Shown here: piece by piece, positions 54,063-64,000 of the stretch
How the letters are laid out: each line of letters starts with the position of its first letter
Numbering within the stretch: position 1 is the stretch's first letter
NCBI RefSeq assembly: GCF_026210795.1
Contig: NC_089448.1
Coordinates: 310,001-374,000 of the forward strand
Source of the DNA: Rhizophagus irregularis
Lineage: Eukaryota > Glomeromycota > Glomeromycetes > Glomerales > Glomeraceae
DNA: 64,000 nucleotides
Direction: 5' to 3'
Notes under the pieces: model-generated
The model's input: the letters and a program-made list of their open reading frames with translations, nothing else
Told to the model about the DNA's origin: nothing
The model's database searches: none
Made by a program: the position numbers and the translations under genes

Positions 54063-54840
54063 GATTAATACAGTGAGAGAATTTTTGTGATTTATATGAC
54101 TTTACGTTACACAAATGACCAGCTTACTTACTCCACATGTATGACGTAATTACGAATAAATCTTTTACAGGAATTATATCTTCTAACAAAAATATTAATT
54201 TTTCGTTACTTATAAACTGGCGATTAGGTTTCAATAAAATTTTCTGTATTTAAGGAAAACTTTCAATTATTTTCGCCAGAAGAGATGAGATGGACGTATT
54301 TTTGTTGAAAAAGTAAATAAATACCCATTATTATATATCTTCTATGACGGAAGATCATTAATGATTACATCAATCATTAACATATAAGCGTAATTTCAAT
54401 TGATTCTACAAATAGAATATTAAGACACAAAATTAGTAAGTAAGTACGTTGCCGCAAAAACTTTCATATGTTGATATATTGCACGATAGTACAGCAAAGA
54501 ATCAGGTAAATAATACTTTGTTGCTTTATTGTTTAATTGTTAATCAATTTTTCGTATCATACTTATACCATTGTTTCTTTAATTTTAGTTTGTTGATCCA
54601 CTTAGTTTTGATGAGGAATGCTAATTGATTTCTATATACCTTTTTTTGATGCATCATTAGATTTGACAGCAACACAATCATGTAATGATTCATACGAAGG
54701 TTGATTATATTTTGATAAAATGGAGGCAGAAAATGAAATGTATAGCTTTTATTAATTTTTCATTAATACAATAAAGCTACTCTCAACTTAATGCGGAACA
54801 AGTTTTTACCCTTATATTTTATCAACCCCGATACCACTGA
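54063..54840. other. No gene seen
   Basis: Upstream region of the gene at 53424-54047 and AT-rich spacer. No supported frame. Confidence 0.4.
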
Positions 54841-54842
54841 AG

Positions 54843-55690
54843 ATTATAAATCTTCTTCGCTATTCTCAATTGCATTTTTAGAGAGATCATTTGGAAGTTG
54901 TTTTGATACTTCATCGTTCTCACTCTATACATACTTTTTTTATAGGCGGTTCAAGTTCCTTACCAAATAATTAACTCTAATAATTTCTCCCAATTCTTTC
55001 CTCAGCTTTGATAATTGCATTACACAATTCAGTAAAATTTCCTGGGGCTTTGGGTTGTGATTTTGAAACATTCTCAACAGAACTGGGTAATGTATTCAAC
55101 TCCTCAATAAGCTTTTCTCAGCATGGTATGGTGCGGCGCATCTATACTCATCAAATGAAAATTGGGTATTTTTAAACTTCAATAACTCATTAAAATTTTA
55201 TGTTAAACTGAAAAAGTAAACTGATACAATTATAGATTAAAGGATTCTCTTTCATTTTATCGGATTTAATTTCCTCTAACTTTTATAGATTAAAAGTTAT
55301 TAGCTTTTTAAGTTGGAGTATTTTTTATATAAGTCTATGTAAAATAGTGAAATTTCGGAATCAATTTTCCACGTGATTACGATTTGAGCCAATCAGGTAA
55401 ATCTAATTTAATAAATCACGCAATGATCAATGGGGATGTTACCAAATAAGGCTAAACTATTACTTAATTTGGTAAAGATCGGCCTAAAATAAATTTTTGG
55501 ACTGTTGATGAGTATAGATGCGCCGCACCATAGAATCCTGCAACGCGTCTTTCGACCCCTCCTTATTTGCTAGACGATTTCTTCGAGCGATTCGATAAAT
55601 GATTTTTCTGTGCATTATCATTCTTGGAACTTTCAAATTGCTGTTGGCACCGAGCAGAATTACTACTTCCTTTCCACCCACAACTTTTCT
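54843..55690 (-). pseudogene. Decayed gene split by a MITE
   Basis: To the right of the MITE the minus strand encodes SARCQQQFESSKNDNAQKNH and NRSKKSSSK, then a stop. To the left it continues EKLIEELNTLPSSVENV, SKSQPKAPGNFTELCNAIIK, AEERIGRN with stops, and the tail ENDEVSKQLPNDLSKN ending NSEEDL with TAA at about 54848. The polypeptide is hydrophilic and unrecognised. The MITE at 55129-55530 interrupts it. Confidence 0.45.
55129..55530. mobile_element. TA-flanked MITE, 402 bp
   Basis: Ends TGGTGCGGCGCATCTATACT and complement, perfect for about 26 bases, with TA outside both (55127-55128, 55531-55532). The interior is AT-rich and noncoding. Tc1/mariner-type duplication. Confidence 0.8.
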
Positions 55691-56560
55691 TAATAATATT
55701 ATTTAAAATCTGCAATTATCTTTTTAAGAAATTATATTATTAAGATGATATTATACATAATTATACATAATTAAATTTACCTTTACAATAAGTACTGACA
55801 GGTAGTCTAATGGTCAAATCATAAAATATTTTTTAGAACTTTTTGTTTACAGTATTTGTAAATTATTTCAGTAGTCATTTATGAATTTATTATGAATTTT
55901 CTTCTTCAGATCATATTAACATTTCTTAATAAAGATGCATATGGAAAATGTTAAGCATATCTAAGTTACAACAAAGTATTTAATTTTACATTTACTTATT
56001 CAATTCAGATAGAGGTTATCTTTGTCTCGTAAGCTAATTTTAAATAAATCTTAATAATCTTAACGCCTTCACATTTGATAATTGATTATGTAAAAAATAT
56101 TTGCACAAAATATGATTTTTTAATTATATTCAATAAAAAATTTTTATTATTAGTTGATTATATATACAAGTTTTCTGGAATAGTAAAATCCATAAAAATA
56201 ATCATTTATAAGACTTTTCTAGAAACAGGGATAAATATCTACATATATATATATATATTACAAATAATGTACCAACTAATAATAATAAAATAAAAATATT
56301 GATCTAACAAAAAAAATTTATTTTCTGGATATCTAGTAAATTGAAAATATTGTGAAGTATATAATTATAATAACTGAAGTAAAGAAAGCAATAAGTATTA
56401 AAGAACACCTGATTGCAAGAATTACTAGAACCAATCAAAATGATTTTATGATTTGAAACGTAAATTTATTTTAAGAAATAATTGATAACCGACAATTATT
56501 CATATTTTGGTTTTACTTAAGTTTTTTCAATTACATTTCCATCATTATGTTTTACTTTTA
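55691..56560. other. No gene seen
   Basis: AT-rich. The plus frame 56075-56293 is hydrophobic and low-complexity, unlikely to be real. Confidence 0.4.
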
Positions 56561-56565
56561 CATAG

Positions 56566-56665
56566 GTTCACAAGTGGATCTTCCGTTGCTGATAAACTTA
56601 CATCATCTTTACGCAATCTTTACAATAATTTAAATCAAACTACTGAAGTGTTGTTCCATACACAG
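56566..56665 (+). pseudogene. Possible stranded exon
   Basis: A 100-base open block (TSGSSVADKLTSSLRNLYNN, LNQTTEVLFHTQ) lies between TTTACATAG and GTAATC, a plausible acceptor and donor. No matching exons are seen on either side, so it may be the leftover of a lost gene or chance. Confidence 0.25.
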
Positions 56666-57865
56666 GTAATCTAATAACCAAACCATTTGAATTAAAATTT
56701 TTATTCAAAAATCTGGTGATTATTTAGAGAATTTTGGATATGGATTTGGTTATAATAGTCTATTATTAAATTAACAATTTCTTCAATTAATTAATTATAA
56801 AATATTGTAAAAATATTAATTTTTTTTTGATTTTAATGAATTTAAGAATCAAAACTATTTATCCGGCGTTCAAAATAATTGAAAATCTTAATCATCTTTC
56901 TACCAACGTCGGTCAATTTTCCTAATGTTATATTGATTTGTAAATATAATTATTTAATATAATATTTTATTTCTTTGTTTAATAATAAGAAAAAATTGAA
57001 AGAAAAAAAAAATTTGGGGGAAAGAAAAAGGATAAAGAAAGAAATTGGTTCAAAAAAGGGAAATTTCTGAAAAAAAAGGAATCTGAAAAAAAAATAAGTA
57101 CCGAAAAAAATTCCGAAAAAAAAGGACAATAATTCGGTCCAAAAAGAGTGAAAAAAAAACTTTTTTAAAAACAAATAACAATACAGTCTGAAAAAAAAGA
57201 TCGATAAAAAAAATTCGGTTTTAAAAGACCGAAATAATAGGATTATTTAATAAAAAAAAAACAAAAGGGAATGAGAAAAAACAAAATTTTCAGTTTGAAA
57301 AAAACTAAACCAAAAGAAGAAAGGGAGAAAAATTTTTTTCGGTTTGAAAAAAAAAATTAATCAAAAAAAAAATTTCATTAACTGAAATTGTATTAGTTGA
57401 TCGAAATGTACACGGATCGTCGGATCGAATAAATAGATCAGGTAGAGGCATGTTATGGGTATTAATTATATGGCATAAGATTTCAAGTTATTCAATTTAA
57501 ATTATTTTTCGGGACTAATCCAAATGTCAGACAAATTTTTTTAGTTATATAGATTTATCAAAAAATTTATTTAATTAAAAAATTATTAATATTGTTATTA
57601 ATATAAAAAGTTCTCACTAAATCATAAATTTCACGCAAATTTATTAGTCAGAAACAATATCATTGACTAAAAAAAAATTTCACTAAATATCGAAAAAGCC
57701 GTAGGACATAGTTCTAATCTGATTATAGTCTTGACCCAAACCAAAAAAGAATAAACAATATTTTTTGGGTTAAAAAAAAATTAATAAAAAAAGACTAAAA
57801 AGGTAGTTTCGGTTTTTACGATAAAAACTGAAAAATAAAAAAAAAATTATTATTGTCTATTTATC
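56666..57865. other. Low-complexity A-rich region, no gene
   Basis: From 56985 to 57380 and again to 57850 there are long A-runs with repeated AAATTCGGT and CCGAAAAA words on the plus strand. No frame is convincing. Confidence 0.45.
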
Positions 57866-58044
57866 GCCGTTTTCAAAATGATGTACGCAGTTAAATTTGA
57901 ATAAAAAAAAAGAAAACCGAAAACCGGACGAAAACCGGACGTAATATGGACAAAAAACGGATGAAAACCGGGCGAATATTGGTATTCGAATACTATTCGA
58001 ATATACAATCACAAATAAACTGCGTACACCATTTTGAAAACGGC
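57866..58044. mobile_element. MITE with GCCGTTTTCAAAATG ends, ~179 bp
   Basis: Ends GCCGTTTTCAAAATGATGTA (CGCAGTT follows) and complement, two changes in about 30. The interior has AAAACCGGACG repeats and the palindrome ATTCGAATACTATTCGAAT. Target duplication unclear. Confidence 0.6.
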
Positions 58045-58455
58045 AATAATAGAAATGGTTAGTTGTGGTAAAAAAAATTATTTTTTTTTTTGTTAGTAAT
58101 TAATCCATTAGAATAAATTAAAATTTTAATTAACTATGATGACATGTAAATACGAAATAGATTGGACGTAAGAATATCACACTTTTTATTGTTACACAAT
58201 TCAAATTATTTATACGGGATAATCTAAATATGACCCAATTTTTTTAGTTGTACAATTATTTTAATTTTTCAAGACTGCCACAAAAAAAAAAATCTTGTAA
58301 GTGCGGTTTATACAAATTATTTTAAAAGGTATTTAATTTGATTTAATAGCAAAAGGCTCCAAAATAATTAGATATTATAATCATTTCAGAGCCTGTGACC
58401 TTTGGTCGCCAAATAATATTTAAAGATATTCTAATTTTTTCTTATAATAAAACAC
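58045..58455. other. No gene seen
   Basis: AT-rich flank between the MITE and the next relic. Confidence 0.4.
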
Positions 58456-58461
58456 TAGTAG

Positions 58462-58862
58462 GTGAAAAGAAATACAAAATATTCATTCATTTATGATGAC
58501 GATATTAATCTATTTAATTTAGTTTTTAATTTGCAACAAGACTTTTTTGAACCAGTTGAGCAAAATACACAATACGAATTTGAAGAAACAAATGATCTAA
58601 ACATTAACCTGGGAACAGATGCTGTTAATGCTGAAAAAGAAGAAAAAAAATTTAAATTAATTTTATTAATGGACAATTGGACAATGCAAGATATATTCTT
58701 AGTATGAATGATGATAATTCAAATGCTTTAAAATGATAAAAAGTGTAAAATCCAATTGGAACGGAATAAAGAAAATGGTTAATGAAGTAGAATATTATCA
58801 TAATAAAACAATTTTTCAAGCGACATGGAATAGAAAAATAATGCATCCTGATTATAAATTGT
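58462..58862 (+). pseudogene. Unidentified transposon-like ORF remnant
   Basis: An 81-codon open stretch from 58462 (acidic, ETNDLNINLGTDAVNAEKEE) ends at TGA 58705-58707. Decayed coding-like sequence then continues (CKIQLERNKENG) to about 58862. It might be the start of a MULE/FAR1-like ORF, which is tentative. Confidence 0.3.
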
Positions 58863-59292
58863 AGATTATTGAATATATATTCAAAAAAAAATTTATGCAT
58901 ATTCATAATGATTTTTTCAATATGTTATTACTTAATGTTTTATTTTATTTTTATTTATATATATATTTTTTGTTATTTAGAAGTGTTTCCCCTCGATTTG
59001 CTCCTGATGGTTATGCAGCAAGATGATTATTTGTCAGTCATTGATTTATTTAGCAAACGTACGACAAGGAGATGACCAATTCTTTTCATTTTTGAAAACG
59101 AACTCACGCCCATATATTCTGACGCAAATCATTAAGTCACGTAACAGGACTTGCCTAATCTAGTTAATAGTAGATAATATTTTAAATCTATAATGGAAAT
59201 GATCACCCAGCAGTATCTAAAACAAACGTAATATTTGTCACACAATATGCTAAAATCACATAAAAAATTTTTTTTTCTCCAGGGAAAAAAAA
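58863..59292. other. Upstream region of F-box gene 7
   Basis: No gene. The dyad motif of the minus-strand F-box paralogues is not found here. Confidence 0.4.
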
Positions 59293-60759
59293 ATGTCTCT
59301 CAACGAAGACGTACTTTCTCAAATATTTAAAGAATTAAAAGATGATAAAAATTCTCTCTATTCATGTCTTTTAGTTAACAGACTTTGGTGCGCAATAACT
59401 GTACCAATTTTATGGAGAAATCCTAACCATCATTATTATTTTCTCCCTTCATCGTTAATTTATCATACCTTTAATTCCTTTTGTTATTACAGTAAACCGA
59501 GAAATTTATTTAATACAATACTTTTACATTTATCGGAAGAATCTAGAGATATTTTGAAGAATCAAGGAATTAATATTGATGAAAAATATAAGCATCCTTT
59601 ATTTAATTATATTAACTACTGGAAATATTTGAATTTCCTATTTATGAGAGATTTGATTTATGATAGTGGAATTGATAAATCCAAAGTATCTATTATAAAA
59701 AATGAGATATTAAAGTTATTCATAAACAAAAATACAAATTTTGTTCATCTTACTATTTTAAATCATTTAACTTGTGTTCCAATATATTTAGATTATCAAC
59801 CACATCTTATTTCAGGATTTGAATGTTGCTTTTCAAAACTTGAATCTATTCATTGTAATAATTATTTTAATCAGGATATTTTAAAGGAATTAGCGAAAAT
59901 ATGCAAATCAATTAAGGAATTGAAATTCGATATTATTTGCCAAAATACTACTAGTGGAATCATTGAATTAATTGAAGTACAAAAAAACTTAATTGATGTC
60001 AATTTCTCCAAATTTGTACGTTTCAATAATCGATTATTTATAAGATATCTTGAAGAATCATTGATTAAGCATGCAGATACTATTCAATGTTTGAAAATTA
60101 ATCGTATACCTATTTTGAAACTTAAAAAATTTCTTTCATATTTTGTAAGTTTATTAAGGTTAGAAATTGTATTTAACAAATTTTGGGACGATTCAGATAA
60201 AGAAAATTTAACATTACCTATTTTAAAAGCTTTAAAAGTTCGACTAGTTTCTCCTAATATTGTGATAAATATAATCGAAAACACAAAGGGACACCTTTCT
60301 GAAATTTGTTTAGATTATGATGATTATCATGATAATGGAATTGAAAAAATTATACAAGCAATATATCAAAATTGCTCAAATCTTCAATATCTTAAATTAT
60401 TATGTGAGATTGGATCACTTATTTCGGAATTGGAAAATTTATTGATTAATTGTCAATTTTTAAATGAATTGGTTATTGACGCACTCAATAATTTTGATAT
60501 GGATAAATTATTTATATTATTGACTAAATTTTCACCAATTACTTTATTTAAGTTTGAATTTATTGATTATAGGATTAATTCGGATGATATAAAATTATTT
60601 TTTGATAATTGGAAAGACAGAAATCCTATGTTACTAAAATTAATGTATCAACGGATTTCTATTAGTAATGAAATAGAGCAGCAATTAGAAGATTTAGTTG
60701 AAGAATATAAAGCAAAAGGAATAATTAAAAAATATTTCTTTGGTTGTTATAGCGTATAA
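59293..60759 (+). CDS. F-box/LRR-like protein 7 (488 aa), divergent, plus strand
   Basis: An intact intronless frame starting after an A-run. The F-box at residues 2-44 reads LNEDVLSQIFKELKDDKNSL, then CLLVNRLWCAITVPILWRNP. LRR-like sequence follows (LKELAKICKSIKELKF, NCSNLQYLKLL, NCQFLNELVIDAL, FFDNWKDRNPMLL). It shares the fold and the ends of the family but little detail with genes 1-6, so it belongs to an older branch. It is on the opposite strand. SCF adaptor function is inferred from the family. Confidence 0.85.
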   Translation: MSLNEDVLSQIFKELKDDKNSLYSCLLVNRLWCAITVPILWRNPNHHYYFLPSSLIYHTFNSFCYYSKPRNLFNTILLHLSEESRDILKNQGINIDEKYKHPLFNYINYWKYLNFLFMRDLIYDSGIDKSKVSIIKNEILKLFINKNTNFVHLTILNHLTCVPIYLDYQPHLISGFECCFSKLESIHCNNYFNQDILKELAKICKSIKELKFDIICQNTTSGIIELIEVQKNLIDVNFSKFVRFNNRLFIRYLEESLIKHADTIQCLKINRIPILKLKKFLSYFVSLLRLEIVFNKFWDDSDKENLTLPILKALKVRLVSPNIVINIIENTKGHLSEICLDYDDYHDNGIEKIIQAIYQNCSNLQYLKLLCEIGSLISELENLLINCQFLNELVIDALNNFDMDKLFILLTKFSPITLFKFEFIDYRINSDDIKLFFDNWKDRNPMLLKLMYQRISISNEIEQQLEDLVEEYKAKGIIKKYFFGCYSV

Positions 60760-61690
60760 AAATAAGTATTCTTTATTATTATGTATAGATAATGTTCTGT
60801 AAGAAGAAATTGAATTGATTACAATTGATTTTAAAAATATCTAAACAACAAGAAATTAATGTCAACTGTTGTAAAATTAATTTTATTCATGTATTTGATT
60901 GGTGGATTAGATTAAAAATTATTGTCCTAAAATTTTCTTTATATTTAAAATATCAAAGCAATTTTTTGTTTATGAGAATTCACAGAATTCACTCTTCCTT
61001 ATATTGTATTTCAATATATTCTTTAAATAAATACGTAAAATTTCCTTATAATTACAATATAATTTATTGAAAATAGATATATGTTAAATTAATTCATGAA
61101 AAATTTGTTTAATTAAAAATATAGTCGCATTTACCATCATCTGTATAAATAGATACACAGAGATATTGATTAATAAATCGTAAATTGATTTATTTTACAA
61201 TTGAATCACTTTAAATATTAACTAAATCCTAATTGTTAAAGTAATATTTGGATTACCCCATATCATAATATAAGCAGGTAAAGTATTATTTATGTCAATA
61301 TCACTAATCCGTGTTTATAAATTTTGTCTAAAAATATATTGCAATACATACTTTAATGTTTCACGTATTGTCGTTTCAGAAATCAGTCCATTTGCATAAT
61401 AATCTTAAAGAATATCTATCACCAAAAGTATAATTTTTCATATTAAATAAATCACAAAAAATTGTATGATGTATAACATAAATATATTATGTTGTGATGC
61501 TTTTCATTTCATTGACAGTTATTACAATTTTATTAGCTTATATTTTTAATCATTATAAAGTAGTTAACTTTTTAATTAAACTTGTAAGGAATCAGCTATT
61601 TTAGCAATTTCTTAATGGTAATAAATATTACATAGCATAATGAAAAGAATATATAAAAAATATATATATATATTTTTTTGTACATGACAT
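60760..61690. other. No gene seen
   Basis: The AT-rich 3' flank of F-box gene 7. The frame 60825-61070 lacks any domain. Confidence 0.4.
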
Positions 61691-61699
61691 AATCACCAT

Positions 61700-62080
61700 A
61701 ACTTTATTAAACAGTCCATAAAATAAAACCTAACTAGACATAGGACGTCATGCTTCTAAAGCATCAAAAAGTTTACATAACGGACCAATGAGTTTTTTTG
61801 GTCGTCCGGAAATAAATCTTACCTCAATCATTCCTTGGTGTCTTTTATAGATTTTCATCGCTGATTCCATACAATATTTTAAACTCTTCAAATAACATTT
61901 TGACCTTCTTTAAAATCTTCTCTAAATCTTTAATGTAAGGGTATTACAAGTAAAACTTCTAATTTGTTAAATGTATTGCTTCCTAGTTTATTTTTTAGCT
62001 TCTTATTGAATACTCCTATCCAATCCCTGTATTCATCATAATGTGCTACCGATAACACAATAAAATGTTTGATCAAAAAT
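61700..62080 (-). pseudogene. Decayed gene fragment
   Basis: The minus-strand order is HFIVLSVAHYDEYRDWIGVF, NKKLKNKLGSNTFNKLEV, a shift, LKDLEKILKKVKMLFEEFK, ILYGISDENL with a stop, then ISGRPKKLIGPLCKLFDALEA with a stop. It is truncated on its upstream side by the MITE at 62081. The family is unrecognised. The RPKK segment is basic and could be a nuclear-signal or AT-hook-like piece. Confidence 0.45.
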
Positions 62081-62223
62081 CCCTGTAAAAAAAGTCTATC
62101 CGTTTTTTTTATTCCATCTTTTTCCGCAAAAGGCTCATATTTCCGGAATTAATAACTTTATATCATGAAAGGCTCATTTTTACAGAGTTTTTACAGAAAT
62201 AACGGACAAAATTTTTTATAGGG
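62081..62223. mobile_element. CCCTATAAA-type MITE, 143 bp
   Basis: Ends CCCTGTAAAAAAAGTCTATC (CGTT follows) and AACGGACAAAATTTTTTATA then GGG, imperfect complements over about 23 bases. AAT is on both sides (62078-62080, 62224-62226). It contains AAAGGCTCAT twice, shared with 4548-4695. Confidence 0.7.
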
Positions 62224-62229
62224 AATGGT

Positions 62230-62766
62230 TTGGCACGGATAGTCATGATACATTTCAGGTATCAATCTATATCTGATATGTGTCAGCTATCAATTGATGA
62301 CGTATAAAAGACTTTAGTCATAATATTCCAGTATAAAGTAACTTTATGTCAAAGTAAATTATAATATATAGTTCAATTTATAATAAATGTAAATTAGACT
62401 TATACATCTAATAGTAGACTATTTTATTTGAGTATATAGTATTTAGTTATGGTACTATATTATATGATAGGTAAGGTACGATTGATAAGATATAGGTACG
62501 ATACAAAATTATGCTAATCATACTGATCATACTGATATACAATGGAAAATTTCAAACCTCTAGGTATTGTTAATCAAATAATACCTGTACTCTTAGCTCT
62601 TATTCGATTTGTGAAACATTTCTGCAGATGTAGTACCAAAAATGATTAGATTTCTTAAATCTCGATAATGATTTTGCTGATTTAAACTTTTTCTTCTTCG
62701 TCCTTAATTTTTTCCCAACTTATTAACTTTATTATTTTTTATCATTTTTTCTAAATTTTTAATAAA
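62230..62766. other. Upstream region of the right-edge transposase relic
   Basis: AT-rich. GACGTATAAAAGAC near 62299 resembles a TATA box but lies far from the ATG at 62767. No gene. Confidence 0.3.
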
Positions 62767-64000
62767 ATGACTACACCATATGAATATATAAATTTAGATG
62801 AATTTGATGAGCCATTAAACTTTGATCCATTTGTAAGTTTAATTAATATTAAATTATCATTATATAAAAAAATTGTAATAGATGTAAATAATAAATACAT
62901 TTTATTTAGACATCAGAAACTAACTTAGATGCAGAAGATGATACAGAATCTGAAATAGCAGTATTTACAAGGGATACTAAAATCAAAGATGTTGGACACT
63001 CTTTAGTTCCAATTGAATATCCAAAACATCAGAAGAAGGAGTTGCGTATATAAGGGATTCTTGGAGTGGTATATGATTTTTATCAAAATACTCAAGAAAT
63101 AAAGAATTATATCCAAAAAATTAGTAAGTAAAAATGTTATTAATATATATATTATTTACTTTACACATAATATAAAATAATTTAATATATATTTTTAGGC
63201 TTTTTTAATAATGGTCATATAATGATTTTATGTATGACTAATGAACAAGCAGCAAAATGCATTGAATTTAAATAGTCGAAGTTGATCTTTCATTTAAACG
63301 TGTTTATGGTGACATTAATGAATTCGAGTTTAATACATATGAAGAAAAATCTAGGACTAGTAAGTTAACTTTTAATTTTTCAATTTGATTTATTAATAAT
63401 TCTTAATTAATTTAAATGCATTCTTTATAGTTTTAACATTTTGTAGAATTTTTACTAATATTGCAACTAAAGAGGCAAATAAATTATCTAATAAGCCTTC
63501 CCATTTTCGGCATATACATGGCGATGGTTGGGTTTGTGTTTTAGCTGATTTAGATCAAGCCCAAGCCCTTGGATTAGGAAAGGCTATGAAAAAGATGGAT
63601 CCTAGTCATCCTACACGAAAGCTAAAGAACATTTACAATATGTATTTAAATCATGTCGTATCCATTATAAAAGGTAAGATTTTTATATTTTTTAAATTAA
63701 TAATATAACTTTTGCTAATAATTTTATAATTTTATAGAAATGTTGACCATTACCCTTATTGTGCAGATACAAAACATGATATGCTTGAAATTCTTAAAGC
63801 AAATTCTTCTGAAGAAATTAATCAAATATTTGGACAAATTAAAATGCGTAATGAAGATGGTATACAAAGTAAGTATATATTGTTTTGCTTTATTAGATTA
63901 TTAATCATATTAATTATATTAATTTATGTCAATTTATTTTTTTTAGATTGGCTAGAATATTATCAGAAACCATGGGTTCTGGGTTCATTAACATATCATT
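62767..64000 (+). pseudogene. Decayed transposase-like gene (MULE-like, tentative), runs off the edge
   Basis: Starts at ATG 62767 (MTTPYEYINLDEFDEPLNFD) with an intron from 62833 (GTAAGT) to 62909. Later exons carry EVDLSFKRVYGDINEFEFN, ILTFCRIFTNIATKEANKL, SHFRHIHGDGWVCVLADLDQ, then AQALGLGKAM, VDHYPYCADTKHDM and DWLEYYQ-like NWLEYYQKPWVLGSL at the window end. A stop after KELRI, and a stop plus shift before EVDLSFKR, break it. The order resembles a large dispersed Rhizophagus transposase family that I believe to be Mutator-like. Introns of GT-AG type are still readable, so decay is recent. Confidence 0.55.

Overview
The window looks like nuclear DNA of an arbuscular mycorrhizal fungus of the Rhizophagus irregularis type (Glomeromycotina). 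The DNA is very AT-rich and real genes have short GT-AG introns of about 60-110 bases. F-box/LRR-like genes and decayed TKL-type kinases are amplified, and several families of DNA transposons, MITEs and non-LTR relics interrupt one another. This is an inference from family resemblance; there is no organism-specific marker such as rRNA.

Layout. 1-9300 is transposon-dominated: a decayed coiled-coil gene, a 1.2-kb hAT element with perfect 8-bp target duplications, an LTR/gag-like relic, a tandem hairpin repeat, an IS630/Tc1-like element with TA duplications, and a ~104-bp satellite that holds a TTA-flanked MITE. At 9310-10626 lies a kinase gene with a 1-base frameshift and a mutated splice donor. 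From 12132 to 47391 there are six minus-strand F-box genes of about 495 codons. Most have a dyad motif (GCCAAAT-N5-ATTTGGC type) 100-190 bases upstream, and short 5'-end F-box relics recur between the later ones. 47.6-58.9 kb holds a LINE-type relic, several decayed genes, one small gene with two possible C-termini, and MITEs. A seventh, divergent F-box gene is on the plus strand at 59293-60759. A decayed transposase-like gene runs off the right edge.

The most interesting object is 19188-36229. It is a 17,042-bp element with about 185-bp near-perfect terminal inverted repeats and a 6-bp target duplication AAATTC. Large minisatellite arms lie in mirror image just inside the repeats; their units carry the dyad GAGGACA-N4-TGTCCTC. 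Three intron-containing genes are all on the minus strand. One is an apparently intact ~950-aa KDZ-type (Kyakuja-Dileera-Zisupton) DDE transposase with a Cys-rich zinc cluster, in 13 exons. The second is an HMG-box protein and the third an unrecognised coiled-coil/acidic protein. An 11-base motif, TTTGCCGATCA, is present in both terminal repeats and again just upstream of the TATA boxes of two of the three genes. An internal array of seven AACGCGTT-containing hairpin units lies beside them.

The element sits inside a LINE-like relic that has a poly(A) end and its own 11-bp duplication, GTTTCAAATTT. That relic in turn sits in the upstream region of the third F-box gene, so the gene's dyad motif is now 18 kb away. 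Removing the element plus one copy of its 6-bp duplication restores a continuous reading frame across the LINE relic, which independently supports the boundaries.
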